A DNA stretch of 36,211 nt, from assembly GCA_002726865.1 (NCBI GenBank), contig PBSW01000044.1, positions 1 through 36,211 of the forward strand, written 5' to 3'. This stretch comes from Candidatus Bathyarchaeota archaeon (GTDB lineage: Archaea > Thermoproteota > Bathyarchaeia > TCS64). Below, one piece after another: positions 16,724 to 24,543 of this stretch. Below the pieces are notes generated by a model. That model ran no database searches. It worked only from the letters and a program-made list of their open reading frames with translations, and was not told where the DNA came from. Position 1 is the first letter of the stretch. Every line of letters begins with the position of its first letter. The position numbers and the translations under genes are program-made.

Positions 16724-17110
16724 AAACCAAATGGGGAAAAAGAGGCGGGTAACTTTTCTCAGCAGACTAATGACTACGATCTTGTAAGAGCCATAGGTTT
16801 GGGCTCAGTGATGGGGTCTTAATCCTATGAGGATGATTCCCCCCCTTGCCGTTCCTCGCTACAACCATTGCCGCCTTCCTCATGAGCTTCCTCTCTTTAA
16901 CATACCACCCGCTCTCTAAGACGTTCCGCTCAGGATAATTCGTTATGACCGCGTACCTTTCGTTTTTCCACTACGGGAGTATCTCAAAGACTTTACTATT
17001 CCTAAAAAAGGCGAGAGCATTATTAGGCATGTCACGTGCTGTTGAATGGAATGCGTTGATGGGTGCTCGGAGGATGAAGCAGGCCAATAGAACTCCTCAT
17101 GGATCTTGGG
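16724..17110 (-). pseudogene. Broken remnant of a large M14-type peptidase C-terminal region
   Basis: Minus-strand conceptual translation reads MPNNALAFFRNSKVFEILP, a TAG (16973-16971), then RYAVITNYPERNVLESGW, ERKLMRKAAMVV and NGKG. After a run of seven G (plus-strand C7 at 16839-16845) the frame must shift by one to continue GIILIGLRPHH, a TGA (16807-16805), AQTYGSYKIV. This order (aryl-pe-..-vLlSGW, KAA.V.V..GKG, ILFGFRPQHRAQT-GT-KLLFN) is what I know from the C-terminal domain of large bacterial-type M14 zinc carboxypeptidases. At least one frameshift and two stops, and no N-terminal catalytic part, make it a decayed fragment. The same frame stays open without recognisable content over 16529-16720. 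Boundaries are approximate. Confidence 0.7.
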
Positions 17111-17297
17111 TTAATTCGATAAAACCCATAAGGTGTGGTTATTTCTCTAAAAAAATGGTGAATAAGAAGAGTTTGTAGGTACTTTGGCTGAGCCTGCCGA
17201 GCCAATACCCAACTCAGATCATCCTTGTCCAAATTCTAGCTGTGGATTTATTAATAATAATGGATTGCCTTATGAAATAGAGAATGGATGTTATATG

Positions 17298-17811
17298 CTA
17301 GATAAAGAGTGTGACATCAGCCTCTCCGGCCATGTCGATGAATGTAGTGGCTCCTATAATATCATTGCACTCAGGGATAAGGTCATCCTTGGTGATCCCT
17401 GAAAGTTCCATCGTGGGGGAGCAAGCGTGGAATTTTACCCCGGCTTGTTTGGCCATCTTTATGAGATGATCTATGCTGGGCATACCAGTCTCCTTCATCT
17501 TTTTCTTCATCATGTAGGTTGCCATCGTAGTCATTCCAGGGATGACGCTCAGGATGTTGGGTATTCCCATCGATGGGTTCCCTAGAGGGGATATTTTCAG
17601 GCTCTTAGCATTCGTGACGATATCCATACCCCAGAACGTGAAGTATAGGTGGACCTCCCAGTCTAAGGCTGCAGCTGATGTCGCCATCATAAACGGTGGA
17701 AAGGCCATGTCCAGTGTCCCTTTGGAGCATACGATGAGGAGCTTTTTTTTTCTCTTCTGACTGGGAGATGAACCCTATTTCCCGCCCTTGATCCGTGCTA
17801 GTATCTATCAT
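17298..17811 (-). pseudogene. DsrE/DsrF-like protein gene with a one-base frameshift in an A9 run
   Basis: From ATG 17811 one frame reads MIDTSTDQGREIGFISQSEEKKK; after nine A (plus-strand T9 at 17743-17751) the neighbouring frame continues LLIVCSKGTLDMAFPPFMM and ends at 17298. One A fewer joins them into about 170 residues typical of the DsrE/DsrF/DrsH-like (peroxiredoxin-like sulfur-relay) family: KLLIVCSKGTLD, A(F)PPFM-AT-A, VHLYFTFWG, KFHACSPTMEL with the conserved cysteine, and GEADVTLFI. Everything after the run is intact, so this may be a sequencing error, a recent mutation, or slippage-dependent expression. A start at ATG 17708 would lack the first strand of the fold. Confidence 0.8.
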
Positions 17812-18040
17812 ATTTTACACATCACCATTCAAAGGAGTGGTGAACTATTAACGGCGTTAACTAATTTAAGGGTTTTGAAACCGGATTTGGAGGTTTTCAA
17901 GATTATTTTTCCTTGACTACTGTGAGGAATAATAGTTAAATGACCCTCATTAATTAGATGAATTCACACTGACAAATCTCGACTAATTGGAAACAACCAA
18001 GGAAACATGCGTGCGCGAGTGCAGTCCGGGACTTGTTAAC

Positions 18041-18097
18041 ATTTAAATAGCCATAATGAGGTAACAACTCGAAACATTACTGATAGGAGACAGGAGA
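18041..18097 (+). promoter_or_regulatory. Promoter and ribosome-binding sites of the proteasome/exosome operon
   Basis: A TATA element (atttaaatag, 18041-18050) stands about 60 bases before psmA, giving an expected leader of roughly 35-40 bases that carries two AGGAGA-type Shine-Dalgarno sequences (18085-18090 and 18092-18097). This is unlike the near-leaderless layout of many single genes in the window. A CG-rich block, tgcgtgcgcgag at 18008-18019, lies upstream. Confidence 0.6.
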
Positions 18098-18105
18098 ACT
18101 CAGAT

Positions 18106-18810
18106 TTGTTCATGCCGCGAGCCTACGACCGCGCAATAACCATATTTTCACCCGAAGGGCGCCTCTACCAAGTAGAATATGCCCTGGAATTAGTAAACCA
18201 GGGCGCACCTATAGTAGGTGTATCCTCTCCCGAAGGCGTGGCTCTAGCAGCTAACGAGACACCGGAGAGCAGGCTAGAAGATCCACGATTCTTCATGAAG
18301 ATCTTCCAGCTCGATGATCACGTGGGAACAGCCGTAGCAGGCCTGATCTCTGATGCAAGAGTCCTCATCGAACAGTCTAGGGTATACTGCCAAAATAATC
18401 GGCTATTATATGATGAGCCGGTGGATCTTGAGAGCCTCGCCAAGAGGATCGGGGACCAAGCTCAGGTTTACACACAGCACGCAGGCGTGCGTCCTTACGG
18501 AGTTAGCATGATCCTCGCTGGGATAGATACAACTGGGAGCCGGGTCTTCATGGTTAACCCTAGCGGATCATATCGGGGGTACAAGGCGGTTGCAGTCGGA
18601 CGTAAAAACAAAGTGGGCAACAAGCTGCTGGAGGACGAATATAATCCAGAGTTCACTCTTGACGAGGCTATATCCCTCTCAGTTCAAGCTGTAAAGGCGG
18701 CCTCAGATGAGAACGTTACAGCAAAGATCGTGAAGGTCGCCGTCATCCCTGCTGATACCAAAATCTTCAGAAAGCTCTCCGAGTCAGATGTGGAAAGATA
18801 CCTCACGTAG
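18106..18810 (+). CDS. psmA: Proteasome alpha subunit
   Basis: Forms the outer rings and gate of the archaeal 20S proteasome. The 234-residue protein has the alpha signature AYDRAITIFSPEGRLYQVEYALE with the gating Tyr-Asp-Arg, and the later QHAGVRPYGVSMILAG. The TTG at 18106 lies 8 bases after AGGAGA; an ATG two codons on (18112) is also possible and gives MPRAYDR. It leads the psmA-SBDS-rrp4-rrp41-rrp42 operon, the classic archaeal proteasome-exosome superoperon linking RNA and protein turnover. The beta subunit is not in the window. Confidence 0.97.
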   Translation: MFMPRAYDRAITIFSPEGRLYQVEYALELVNQGAPIVGVSSPEGVALAANETPESRLEDPRFFMKIFQLDDHVGTAVAGLISDARVLIEQSRVYCQNNRLLYDEPVDLESLAKRIGDQAQVYTQHAGVRPYGVSMILAGIDTTGSRVFMVNPSGSYRGYKAVAVGRKNKVGNKLLEDEYNPEFTLDEAISLSVQAVKAASDENVTAKIVKVAVIPADTKIFRKLSESDVERYLT

Positions 18811-18822
18811 AAGGCTCGAGTG

Positions 18823-19512
18823 ATGAGCGTTAAATATACCATGGTCAGGTACACCCACCAAGGGTCGAAATTTGAGATTCTAGTGGACCCTGCCAAAGGA
18901 TTGGCCTACAAGAATGGGGAAAGGGCCGACCTTGCTAACGTTCTAATGATCGACACAATCTTCACGGATGCAAATAAAGGTACCAAACCTTCGGAGTCTA
19001 AACTCAAGGCTGTTTTTGGGACAGAAGACCCTATAGCGATAGCTGAGCTCATATTCGAGAAAGGGGTTTTCCAGCTCACTTCTCAGCAGAGAAAGAATAT
19101 GACCGATCAGACTCTCCGGCAGATAATCACCCTAATCTCCAAGAATTATGTCAACCCTGCCACGAAACTCCCCCATCCACCCCTTCGGGTTGAGAACGCT
19201 CTTGGAGAGATCAAATTAAGTATCGACCCCTTCAAGGATGCCGAGGAGCAGCTGAAGGAAATTGTTAATGCTCTTCGTCCTATCCTCCCAATGAGCATGG
19301 AGAGTGTTGAAATCGCAATAAAGATCCCCGCAGAGTACTCTTCCAAATCTTATGGGATAGTGAAGGAACTCGCTGATATAACGAGGGACGAATGGACCGA
19401 TGATGGTTCATGGGTAGCGGTGGTTGCTATTTCGGCAGCTATGCAGGGAGAACTACTTGACAGACTTGGAAAGGCTACGCAGGGAAACCTCCAAACCAAT
19501 TTAATGAAATGA
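18823..19512 (+). CDS. Ribosome maturation protein SBDS (Sdo1)
   Basis: Archaeal orthologue of the Shwachman-Bodian-Diamond protein that acts in release of the anti-association factor eIF6 from new large subunits. The 229-residue protein shows the three-domain layout: FYSH domain (KYTMVRYTHQGSKFEILVDP, VFGTEDPIAIAELI, GVFQLTSQQRKNM), central helical part (PHPPLRVENAL) and C-terminal ferredoxin-like domain. The frame opens at a GTG at 18820; the ATG next to it is preferred. It lies 12 bases after psmA, within the same operon as the exosome, with which archaeal SBDS is commonly linked. Confidence 0.95.
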   Translation: MSVKYTMVRYTHQGSKFEILVDPAKGLAYKNGERADLANVLMIDTIFTDANKGTKPSESKLKAVFGTEDPIAIAELIFEKGVFQLTSQQRKNMTDQTLRQIITLISKNYVNPATKLPHPPLRVENALGEIKLSIDPFKDAEEQLKEIVNALRPILPMSMESVEIAIKIPAEYSSKSYGIVKELADITRDEWTDDGSWVAVVAISAAMQGELLDRLGKATQGNLQTNLMK

Positions 19513-19525
19513 TAGTTGATTTAAA

Positions 19526-20218
19526 ATGTCAGAGCTGTTTGAGACCAGAGATCTCGTTATTCCGGGAGACGTCCTCTTTGAAGGTAGGGTTAAGACCGGA
19601 GACAACACCCACAGAGCCGATGGGAAGGTGTTTGCTAGTCGCATCGGTCTTGTCACCTACAATCGTGGCATGGTCTCGGTGATCGCCTTGGAGGCAGGCT
19701 TCAACCCCCTCACAGGAGACCAGGTAATCGGTCAAGTAAAGGATATACGGATCGGAAGGTGGATGGTGGACATTGATGCTGCTGAGGATGGCGCTTTAAA
19801 CGTCATCGACGCGATAGACGCTCAATTCCGTACAGACTTCGATATGACCCGGGTTCTCGACATCGGAGATACGGTTGTTGCCAAAATCGTCGATATAGAC
19901 CGAAGGCGGACACCCATTCTCTCGATCCTCGGCAGAGACTTGGGGAGGGTCAACGAAGGCTTCATCATGAGGTTTACCCCCTCGAAGATCCCGCGCCTGA
20001 TCGGCAAAAAGGGATCAATGATCAATATGATTTTTAACCAGACCGGATCAAACGTTGTTATCGGTCAGAACGGGAGAATTCTCATTCACGGAAGGACTCG
20101 AGAGCAGGAGAAGATGGCAGTCAAGGTCATCACAAAGGTGGAAAACGAAGCCCATATTTCGGGTCTTACAAGTAGGGTAAAAGAATATTTGAGACTGTTA
20201 AAGGAGGAAAATAGATGA
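19526..20218 (+). CDS. rrp4: Exosome RNA-binding cap subunit Rrp4
   Basis: RNA-binding cap of the archaeal exosome. The 230-residue protein shows the N-terminal domain (VIPGDVLFEGRVKTGDNTH), an S1 domain (GDTVVAKIVDIDRRRTP) and a KH domain with the GxxG loop IPRLIGKKGSMI and GSNVVIGQNGRILI. Its stop overlaps the Rrp41 start by 4 bases, so synthesis of cap and catalytic subunit is coupled. Normal length; nothing unusual. Confidence 0.97.
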   Translation: MSELFETRDLVIPGDVLFEGRVKTGDNTHRADGKVFASRIGLVTYNRGMVSVIALEAGFNPLTGDQVIGQVKDIRIGRWMVDIDAAEDGALNVIDAIDAQFRTDFDMTRVLDIGDTVVAKIVDIDRRRTPILSILGRDLGRVNEGFIMRFTPSKIPRLIGKKGSMINMIFNQTGSNVVIGQNGRILIHGRTREQEKMAVKVITKVENEAHISGLTSRVKEYLRLLKEENR

Positions 20219-20970
20219 GTAAAACGAAGAAAATCAGGAAGAAAAAGAAGATAAAAAAGAAGTCAAAGGCGAAAACAAGATATGACGGGAGAAAGGCCAA
20301 TGAGATGCGGCCTACTACCATTGAGAGCGGAGTCCTACCAAACGCAGACGGCTCAGCATATATTGAAATGGGGAGAAACAAAATCCTCGTCGGGGTTTTC
20401 GGTCCTAGAGAGATGCACCCTAGACGCTTAGCAAAGCCAAATGAGGCAACAGTGAGATGCAGGTACCATATGTCCCCGTTCTCCGTCAGTCCACGGAGAT
20501 CACCAGCCCCCTCAAGGAGGGACATGGAGATAGGTATGGTGATGAGCTGGGCGATTCAACCCGCCATCTTTCTCGATAAATATCCGAGATCCGTTATCGA
20601 TGTCTACACTGAGATTTTAGAGGCCGACGGAGGGACCCGCACGGCATGCATTAACGCGTCAACTGTTGCCTTGGTAGACGCAGGGATCCCCATGAGAGAT
20701 CTCGTTTCTTCCTGTGCTGCTGGCGTGATTGACGGCGAAATAGTTCTTGACCTCGGAGACTATGAGGATAAGGAGGGGCAAGCTGATGTCCCGGTGGCTT
20801 ACATGCCAACGCTGGGACAGATCACCCTCCTCCAAATGGACGGAGTACTACCGACAAAGACCTTTAAGGGATGCGTGGACCTCGCAATCGAGGGATGTCT
20901 ACAGGTAAATGAGATTCAGAAAAATGCACTGAGAAAAAAGTATGGTATTTTTGGGGAGGCTGAAGAGTAA
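20215..20970 (+). CDS. rrp41: Exosome catalytic subunit Rrp41
   Basis: The phosphorolytic RNase PH-type subunit of the exosome hexamer. The 251-residue sequence has YDGRKANEMRP, the phosphate/RNA-binding arginines in RCRYHMSPFSVSPRR, and the catalytic aspartate region EDKEGQADVPVAYMP. It begins with an unusually basic tail (about 20 residues, MSKTKKIRKKKKIKKKSK then AKT) before the conserved YDGR, longer and more lysine-rich than the usual archaeal start; no alternative downstream start codon lies before YDGR. It overlaps rrp4 by ATGA and rrp42 by one base (TAATG). Confidence 0.97.
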   Translation: MSKTKKIRKKKKIKKKSKAKTRYDGRKANEMRPTTIESGVLPNADGSAYIEMGRNKILVGVFGPREMHPRRLAKPNEATVRCRYHMSPFSVSPRRSPAPSRRDMEIGMVMSWAIQPAIFLDKYPRSVIDVYTEILEADGGTRTACINASTVALVDAGIPMRDLVSSCAAGVIDGEIVLDLGDYEDKEGQADVPVAYMPTLGQITLLQMDGVLPTKTFKGCVDLAIEGCLQVNEIQKNALRKKYGIFGEAEE

Positions 20971-21764
20971 TGGCGAGCAAATCTGGCATAGTCTCACGGC
21001 TCAGGCGGAGAAAGATCCAAGAGGTCCTCAAAACGGGGAATCGGATGGACGGGAGGGCCCTAGATGAGTACAGGGAGATCATCTTAAAGACGAGCCCGCT
21101 GGAGAAGACCTCGGGCTCTGCTGAGGTAACTATTGGTAAGAGCAGGGTGCTCGTTGGCGTTAAGGTACAGATAGGTAGGCCCTTCGAGGACACTCCCGGG
21201 AGGGGGGTCCTGATGTGTAACGCCGAATTCACCCCCATAGCCCACCCTACGTTCGAGCCAGGTCGCCCAAGGGAGAATGCTATTGAGCTTGCTAGAGTGA
21301 TCGACAGGGGTCTACGCTCCGCGGAGATTCTCGACTTCGATAAACTCAGCCTCATTGACGGAAAATCGGTCTACATGGTGTTCGTCGACATCTACGTGTT
21401 GAGCTACGACGGAAATCTCTTTGATGCCGCTTCGCTTGCCGCGATGGCGGCGCTAAACACTACCAAGGGGCCAGTGCACACGGTTAAGAACGGCGTCATC
21501 GAGTTGACCAAGAAGACCAAGGCCCTAAAGATCCTCAAAAGTCCCCTAGCGGTTACTCTTGTGAAGATTGGGGACAATTTACTGGTTGATCCGACAGCTG
21601 ACGAGGAGGAGGTCCTGGATGCGAGGCTTACGATAACCTTTGATGAGGACAACAACTTGTGCACAGTCCAGAAGGGTGGCTCAGGCGGCATTACGACTGA
21701 GGAGCTCCATGCCGCCCTGGACCTAGCCCAGGCTAAGGCTGTGGAGCTTAGGAAGCACCTTTAG
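20970..21764 (+). CDS. rrp42: Exosome non-catalytic subunit Rrp42
   Basis: RNase PH-fold partner of Rrp41, needed for RNA binding and for forming the shared active site, but without its own catalytic aspartate. The 264-residue protein begins with a basic helix and NRMDGRALDEYREI, followed by VLVGVKVQIGRPFEDTPGRG, FEPGRPRENAIELARVIDRGLR and a C-terminal GSGGITTEELHAALDLA. Start ATG overlaps the Rrp41 stop. Size is normal. Confidence 0.97.
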   Translation: MASKSGIVSRLRRRKIQEVLKTGNRMDGRALDEYREIILKTSPLEKTSGSAEVTIGKSRVLVGVKVQIGRPFEDTPGRGVLMCNAEFTPIAHPTFEPGRPRENAIELARVIDRGLRSAEILDFDKLSLIDGKSVYMVFVDIYVLSYDGNLFDAASLAAMAALNTTKGPVHTVKNGVIELTKKTKALKILKSPLAVTLVKIGDNLLVDPTADEEEVLDARLTITFDEDNNLCTVQKGGSGGITTEELHAALDLAQAKAVELRKHL

Positions 21765-21775
21765 GGGGTCGATTG

Positions 21776-22024
21776 ATGCCAAGGAAGAAGAAGACTTACG
21801 GTCTTAGGCTTAGGACCCGGGGTGGGATGTCAGTTCGGAAGCAGTGGACCCGGATAACCCAGACTAAGAGGGAAGCCAGCAGGTGTCCAAGCTGCGCGAG
21901 TCTCTCGGTGAAGAGAGACACGGTAGGAGTCTGGGACTGCAGCAAGTGCGGTTACCGATTTGCTGGTGGAGCTTACGTCCCTGCCACGAGGGTGGGTCAG
22001 GCTTCCCACAGGATTAGGTCATAG
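21776..22024 (+). CDS. rpl37ae: 50S ribosomal protein L37Ae (eL43)
   Basis: An 82-residue zinc-ribbon ribosomal protein: basic start PRKKKTYGLRLRTRGG, then CPSCAS...WDCSKCGYRFAGGAYVP, typical of eL43/L37Ae. The frame begins at TTG 21773 but the immediately following ATG at 21776 with a G-rich site upstream is chosen. Follows rrp42 by 11 bases. In many archaea rpoP (Rpb12) comes next; here only 50 bases separate it from the Pcc1-like gene, so rpoP is not at this place. Confidence 0.95.
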   Translation: MPRKKKTYGLRLRTRGGMSVRKQWTRITQTKREASRCPSCASLSVKRDTVGVWDCSKCGYRFAGGAYVPATRVGQASHRIRS

Positions 22025-22077
22025 GGGGACCTAATTTCCCCGTTTTATTATCTCCTTTTTGACTCCTAGTGAGAAGT

Positions 22078-22332
22078 ATGGTCGGCACGGGGATGGTGAT
22101 CGCCAAGGTTTGGGTCAATGTGCCTGATGGGATGTCTAGTCTCATTGAGGGTTCATTATCTCCCGAGGTGGAGCATCCAACCTCGGAGCGGTCCAGGGTA
22201 AAAGTTTCTGCGGTAGAGGGAAGGGTGGTTATATCCTTAGAGGCCTCCGATGTGGTAGCCTTGAGGGCGGCCCTGAACAGTTATTTGCGCTGGGTGGGGA
22301 CTATTTTGGATGTAGTGGACGTTGTCAGTTGA
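22078..22332 (+). CDS. pcc1: KEOPS complex subunit Pcc1-like protein
   Basis: Pcc1 is the dimerising subunit of KEOPS, which makes t6A in tRNA. The 84-residue protein matches the family in its last third, EASDVVALRAALNSYLRWVGTILDV (conserved A.D..ALRA.lNS.lrw), and in LSPEVEHPTSERSRVKV earlier. The frame opens at GTG 22069; ATG 22078 is chosen. TATA-like cgttttatta (22041-22050) gives it an own, almost leaderless promoter inside the operon. It is the usual neighbour of L37Ae in archaea, which supports the call despite the low overall conservation. Confidence 0.82.
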   Translation: MVGTGMVIAKVWVNVPDGMSSLIEGSLSPEVEHPTSERSRVKVSAVEGRVVISLEASDVVALRAALNSYLRWVGTILDVVDVVS

Positions 22333-22454
22333 GGATCCGGGGCATATTTCTGGCCTTACTCCATGCACGCGGTGGGGTTAACTTGTTCCATTCACGGCAG
22401 CTATGTCGTAAAGTATTAAACGATCCCCCTGCTCAGCCTATGCGTTGAACCAAT

Positions 22455-23945
22455 ATGAGCCTCTTCAGGTCTAGACTGGCAAAGGAGTTCACCGATAGGA
22501 GTGCCCGGTTCCACACCTCCGTCATCGAGGACCTCCGCATTCTAGATGATGATATCAACGGCACTGAGGCCCATAATATAATGCTTTACGAGCAGGGAAT
22601 AATCCCTCGAAAAGCTCTCTCTAAGATCCTTACGGCCCTTGAGGAGATCAGGAGTCAATGGAGCGCAGGGACTGTAGAGATTGGGGCCGAGTACGAGGAC
22701 ATCCACGAATATATCGAGGCGAAGGTCGTCGAGAAGGTCGGTTTACACGTGGGTGGCATGATCCATACAGGCAGGAGCAGGAACGACCAAGTTGTCGTAG
22801 ATATGCGCCTCAGGACCAGGGAGGAGCTCCTCGCGATAAACACCCAGCTTATTGGCCTTATCAAGGCCCTTCTCGGACTGGCAGAGGATAATGTAGAAAC
22901 ACTTATGATGCTCTACACTCACGGTCAGCACGCTCAGGTGGGTACCTTCGCTCATTACCTCGTCTCCTACGCTGACGCCTTCCTCAGAGACTCACTGCGC
23001 CTCTCAGAATGTTATAGCAGAGTTAATCTAAATCCCTTGGGATCTGGCCCTATCGGGGGGACCAGTATCAACGTTGACCGCAGGAAAACCATGGAACTCC
23101 TAGGATTCGATGGACTCATCGAGAACAGCATCGACGCCACTAGCAGCAGGGACTGGGCTGTTGAGACGGCCTCCGTCTGCGCAATTCTTATGGGGAACCT
23201 GAGCAGGTCTGCCGCTGACCTCCTAGAGTGGTCCAGCGTCGAGTTCTCCTATGTTGAACTCTCAGATGAGTACTCCTCCTCAAGTAGCATCATGCCCCAG
23301 AAAAAGAATCCCAGCACATTGGAGCTGATAAGGGGTAAGTCCTCAGAAGTCTACGGCTGCCTATGTGAGCTCCTCACCATGGTGAAGGGGGTGAACAGCG
23401 GATACTACCAGGACCTTCAGCAGACCAAAATACCTCTCTGGCGTTGCCTTGACACCACTAAGACAAGCCTCGATGTGATGACCGGCATCATATTAACACT
23501 TACAGTGAACAAGGTGAAAATGCGGGAACGCCTAAAAGGGAGCCTTATAGTCGCAGTAGAGCTCGCAGAGACCTTTGTCACCGAAGCTGGTCTCAGCTTC
23601 AGAGAATCCTATCAGACAGCCGCCGCCCTAGTCAGAAAGGTTATCGACGAAGGAAGAAACCTCTCAGACCTTACACCCTCAGAAATCAACGCCGTTGCCA
23701 TGAAGGTCTTGGGGAAGGGAGCCCAGATCAGCCAAGAGCATCTCAACCAGGCTACTGACCCTGAGGCATGTCTCATGAAGCGGAAGTCTGAGGGAAGTCC
23801 CCACCCGGACCACGTGAATGCAATGCTCAATAAGAGGGCAATACTTGTGGAATCAATCTGGAATGGCCTCTTAGTTAAGAGCCAAAAGATCTCTGGGGCG
23901 CTTGATTCTTTAAAAATAAAAGTTGAAAGCTATATTGAGGGATGA
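22455..23945 (+). CDS. argH: Argininosuccinate lyase
   Basis: Last step of arginine synthesis, splitting argininosuccinate into arginine and fumarate. The 496-residue protein is of the fumarase/aspartase superfamily: HTGRSRNDQVVVDMRLRTRE, the catalytic-loop signature SSSIMPQKKNPS (GSSxMPxKxN type) and TAVA-like DYAVETAS equivalent RDWAVETAS are present. TATA-like aaagtattaaac at about 22411-22422 precedes the ATG. Argininosuccinate synthase is not adjacent. The fumarate released could feed the fumarase/malic enzyme genes at 3-6 kb. Separate from the exosome operon, about 120 bases downstream of pcc1. Confidence 0.95.
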   Translation: MSLFRSRLAKEFTDRSARFHTSVIEDLRILDDDINGTEAHNIMLYEQGIIPRKALSKILTALEEIRSQWSAGTVEIGAEYEDIHEYIEAKVVEKVGLHVGGMIHTGRSRNDQVVVDMRLRTREELLAINTQLIGLIKALLGLAEDNVETLMMLYTHGQHAQVGTFAHYLVSYADAFLRDSLRLSECYSRVNLNPLGSGPIGGTSINVDRRKTMELLGFDGLIENSIDATSSRDWAVETASVCAILMGNLSRSAADLLEWSSVEFSYVELSDEYSSSSSIMPQKKNPSTLELIRGKSSEVYGCLCELLTMVKGVNSGYYQDLQQTKIPLWRCLDTTKTSLDVMTGIILTLTVNKVKMRERLKGSLIVAVELAETFVTEAGLSFRESYQTAAALVRKVIDEGRNLSDLTPSEINAVAMKVLGKGAQISQEHLNQATDPEACLMKRKSEGSPHPDHVNAMLNKRAILVESIWNGLLVKSQKISGALDSLKIKVESYIEG

Positions 23946-24044
23946 TCCCTCTAGAAAACCAAAGTGGCATCCATTATTTTTAGATGTCATGTATCTGTAT
24001 TAAGTCCTTAGAAAGTATATTTGAGAAAAACCCAAGTTATGTAT

Positions 24045-24125
24045 ATGTGTTTGCCAGTCCCGCATTTATACATGCAAAATCATCACCACGCTGGCAAGCC
24101 TATGGGTCTTACCCAAGGGCTTTTC
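24045..24125. ncRNA. Folded intergenic element upstream of the cupin gene
   Basis: Three nested or adjacent inverted repeats fall within about 80 bases: TTGCCAG (24051-24057) with CTGGCAA (24091-24097), enclosing GCAT...ATGC (24062-24075), then AAGCC-TA-TGGGT pairing with ACCCA-AG-GGCTT (24096-24122) followed by TTTT. On the plus strand a TATA-like agtatatttg at 24015-24024 would start a transcript near 24045. On the minus strand GTGATGA resembles a box C and ACA follows the TTGCCAG/CTGGCAA stem, as in archaeal guide RNAs. Neither reading is complete, so this is a candidate only. Confidence 0.3.
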
Positions 24126-24196
24126 CCTCTCTTCAATATCCAATAATTATAAAAATTAGGCCCCCCCACGTTCTTCTTCAGGATGTTCCAAATTTA

Positions 24197-24517
24197 ATGG
24201 ATGAAGTTGCTACAAGGGTTGAGGTCCTAAACGACATGGTTGAGTATCAGCATGGAGCTGTTGTGAGCAGGACAATCGTGGACAAGCCCCAGGGTTCGGT
24301 CTCCATCTTCGCATTCTCTAAGGGTGAGGGGCTTAGCGAACATACGACGCCGTACGACGCCTTAGTCCAGGTCATTGATGGCGAGGTGGAGATAACTATA
24401 GGGGGCAAGTCTTTCCACCTGAAAGAAGGTGAGGTAATCGTTATGCCGGCTAACATACCTCATGCACTAAGGGCGATAGGCCAGTTCAAAATGCTCCTCG
24501 TCATGGTAAAGACCTAA
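24197..24517 (+). CDS. Small single-domain cupin protein
   Basis: A 106-residue protein with one cupin barrel: EHTTPYDALVQVIDGEVEI (first cupin motif, one metal-ligand histidine clear) and GEVIVMPANIPHAL (second motif with its histidine). Such proteins are common, usually annotated only as cupin domain proteins. The frame is open upstream to 23984, but those 71 residues have no cupin character and overlap a hairpin-rich spacer, so ATG 24197 is chosen; a TATA-like ataattataaaaatt at about 24143-24157 precedes it. Substrate unknown. Confidence 0.85.
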   Translation: MDEVATRVEVLNDMVEYQHGAVVSRTIVDKPQGSVSIFAFSKGEGLSEHTTPYDALVQVIDGEVEITIGGKSFHLKEGEVIVMPANIPHALRAIGQFKMLLVMVKT

Positions 24518-24543
24518 CCAAAACTAGAAAATGGTCTATTAGA

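Noticed and set aside
17184..17402. 72-codon plus-strand frame with several cysteines
   Set aside because: Its second half is antisense to the conserved end of the DsrE-like gene, so the open frame is best explained as a shadow.
23984..24196. N-terminal extension of the cupin frame by 71 residues
   Set aside because: The stretch overlaps a hairpin-rich spacer, has no cupin features, and a TATA-like element lies inside it; ATG 24197 fits the family start.
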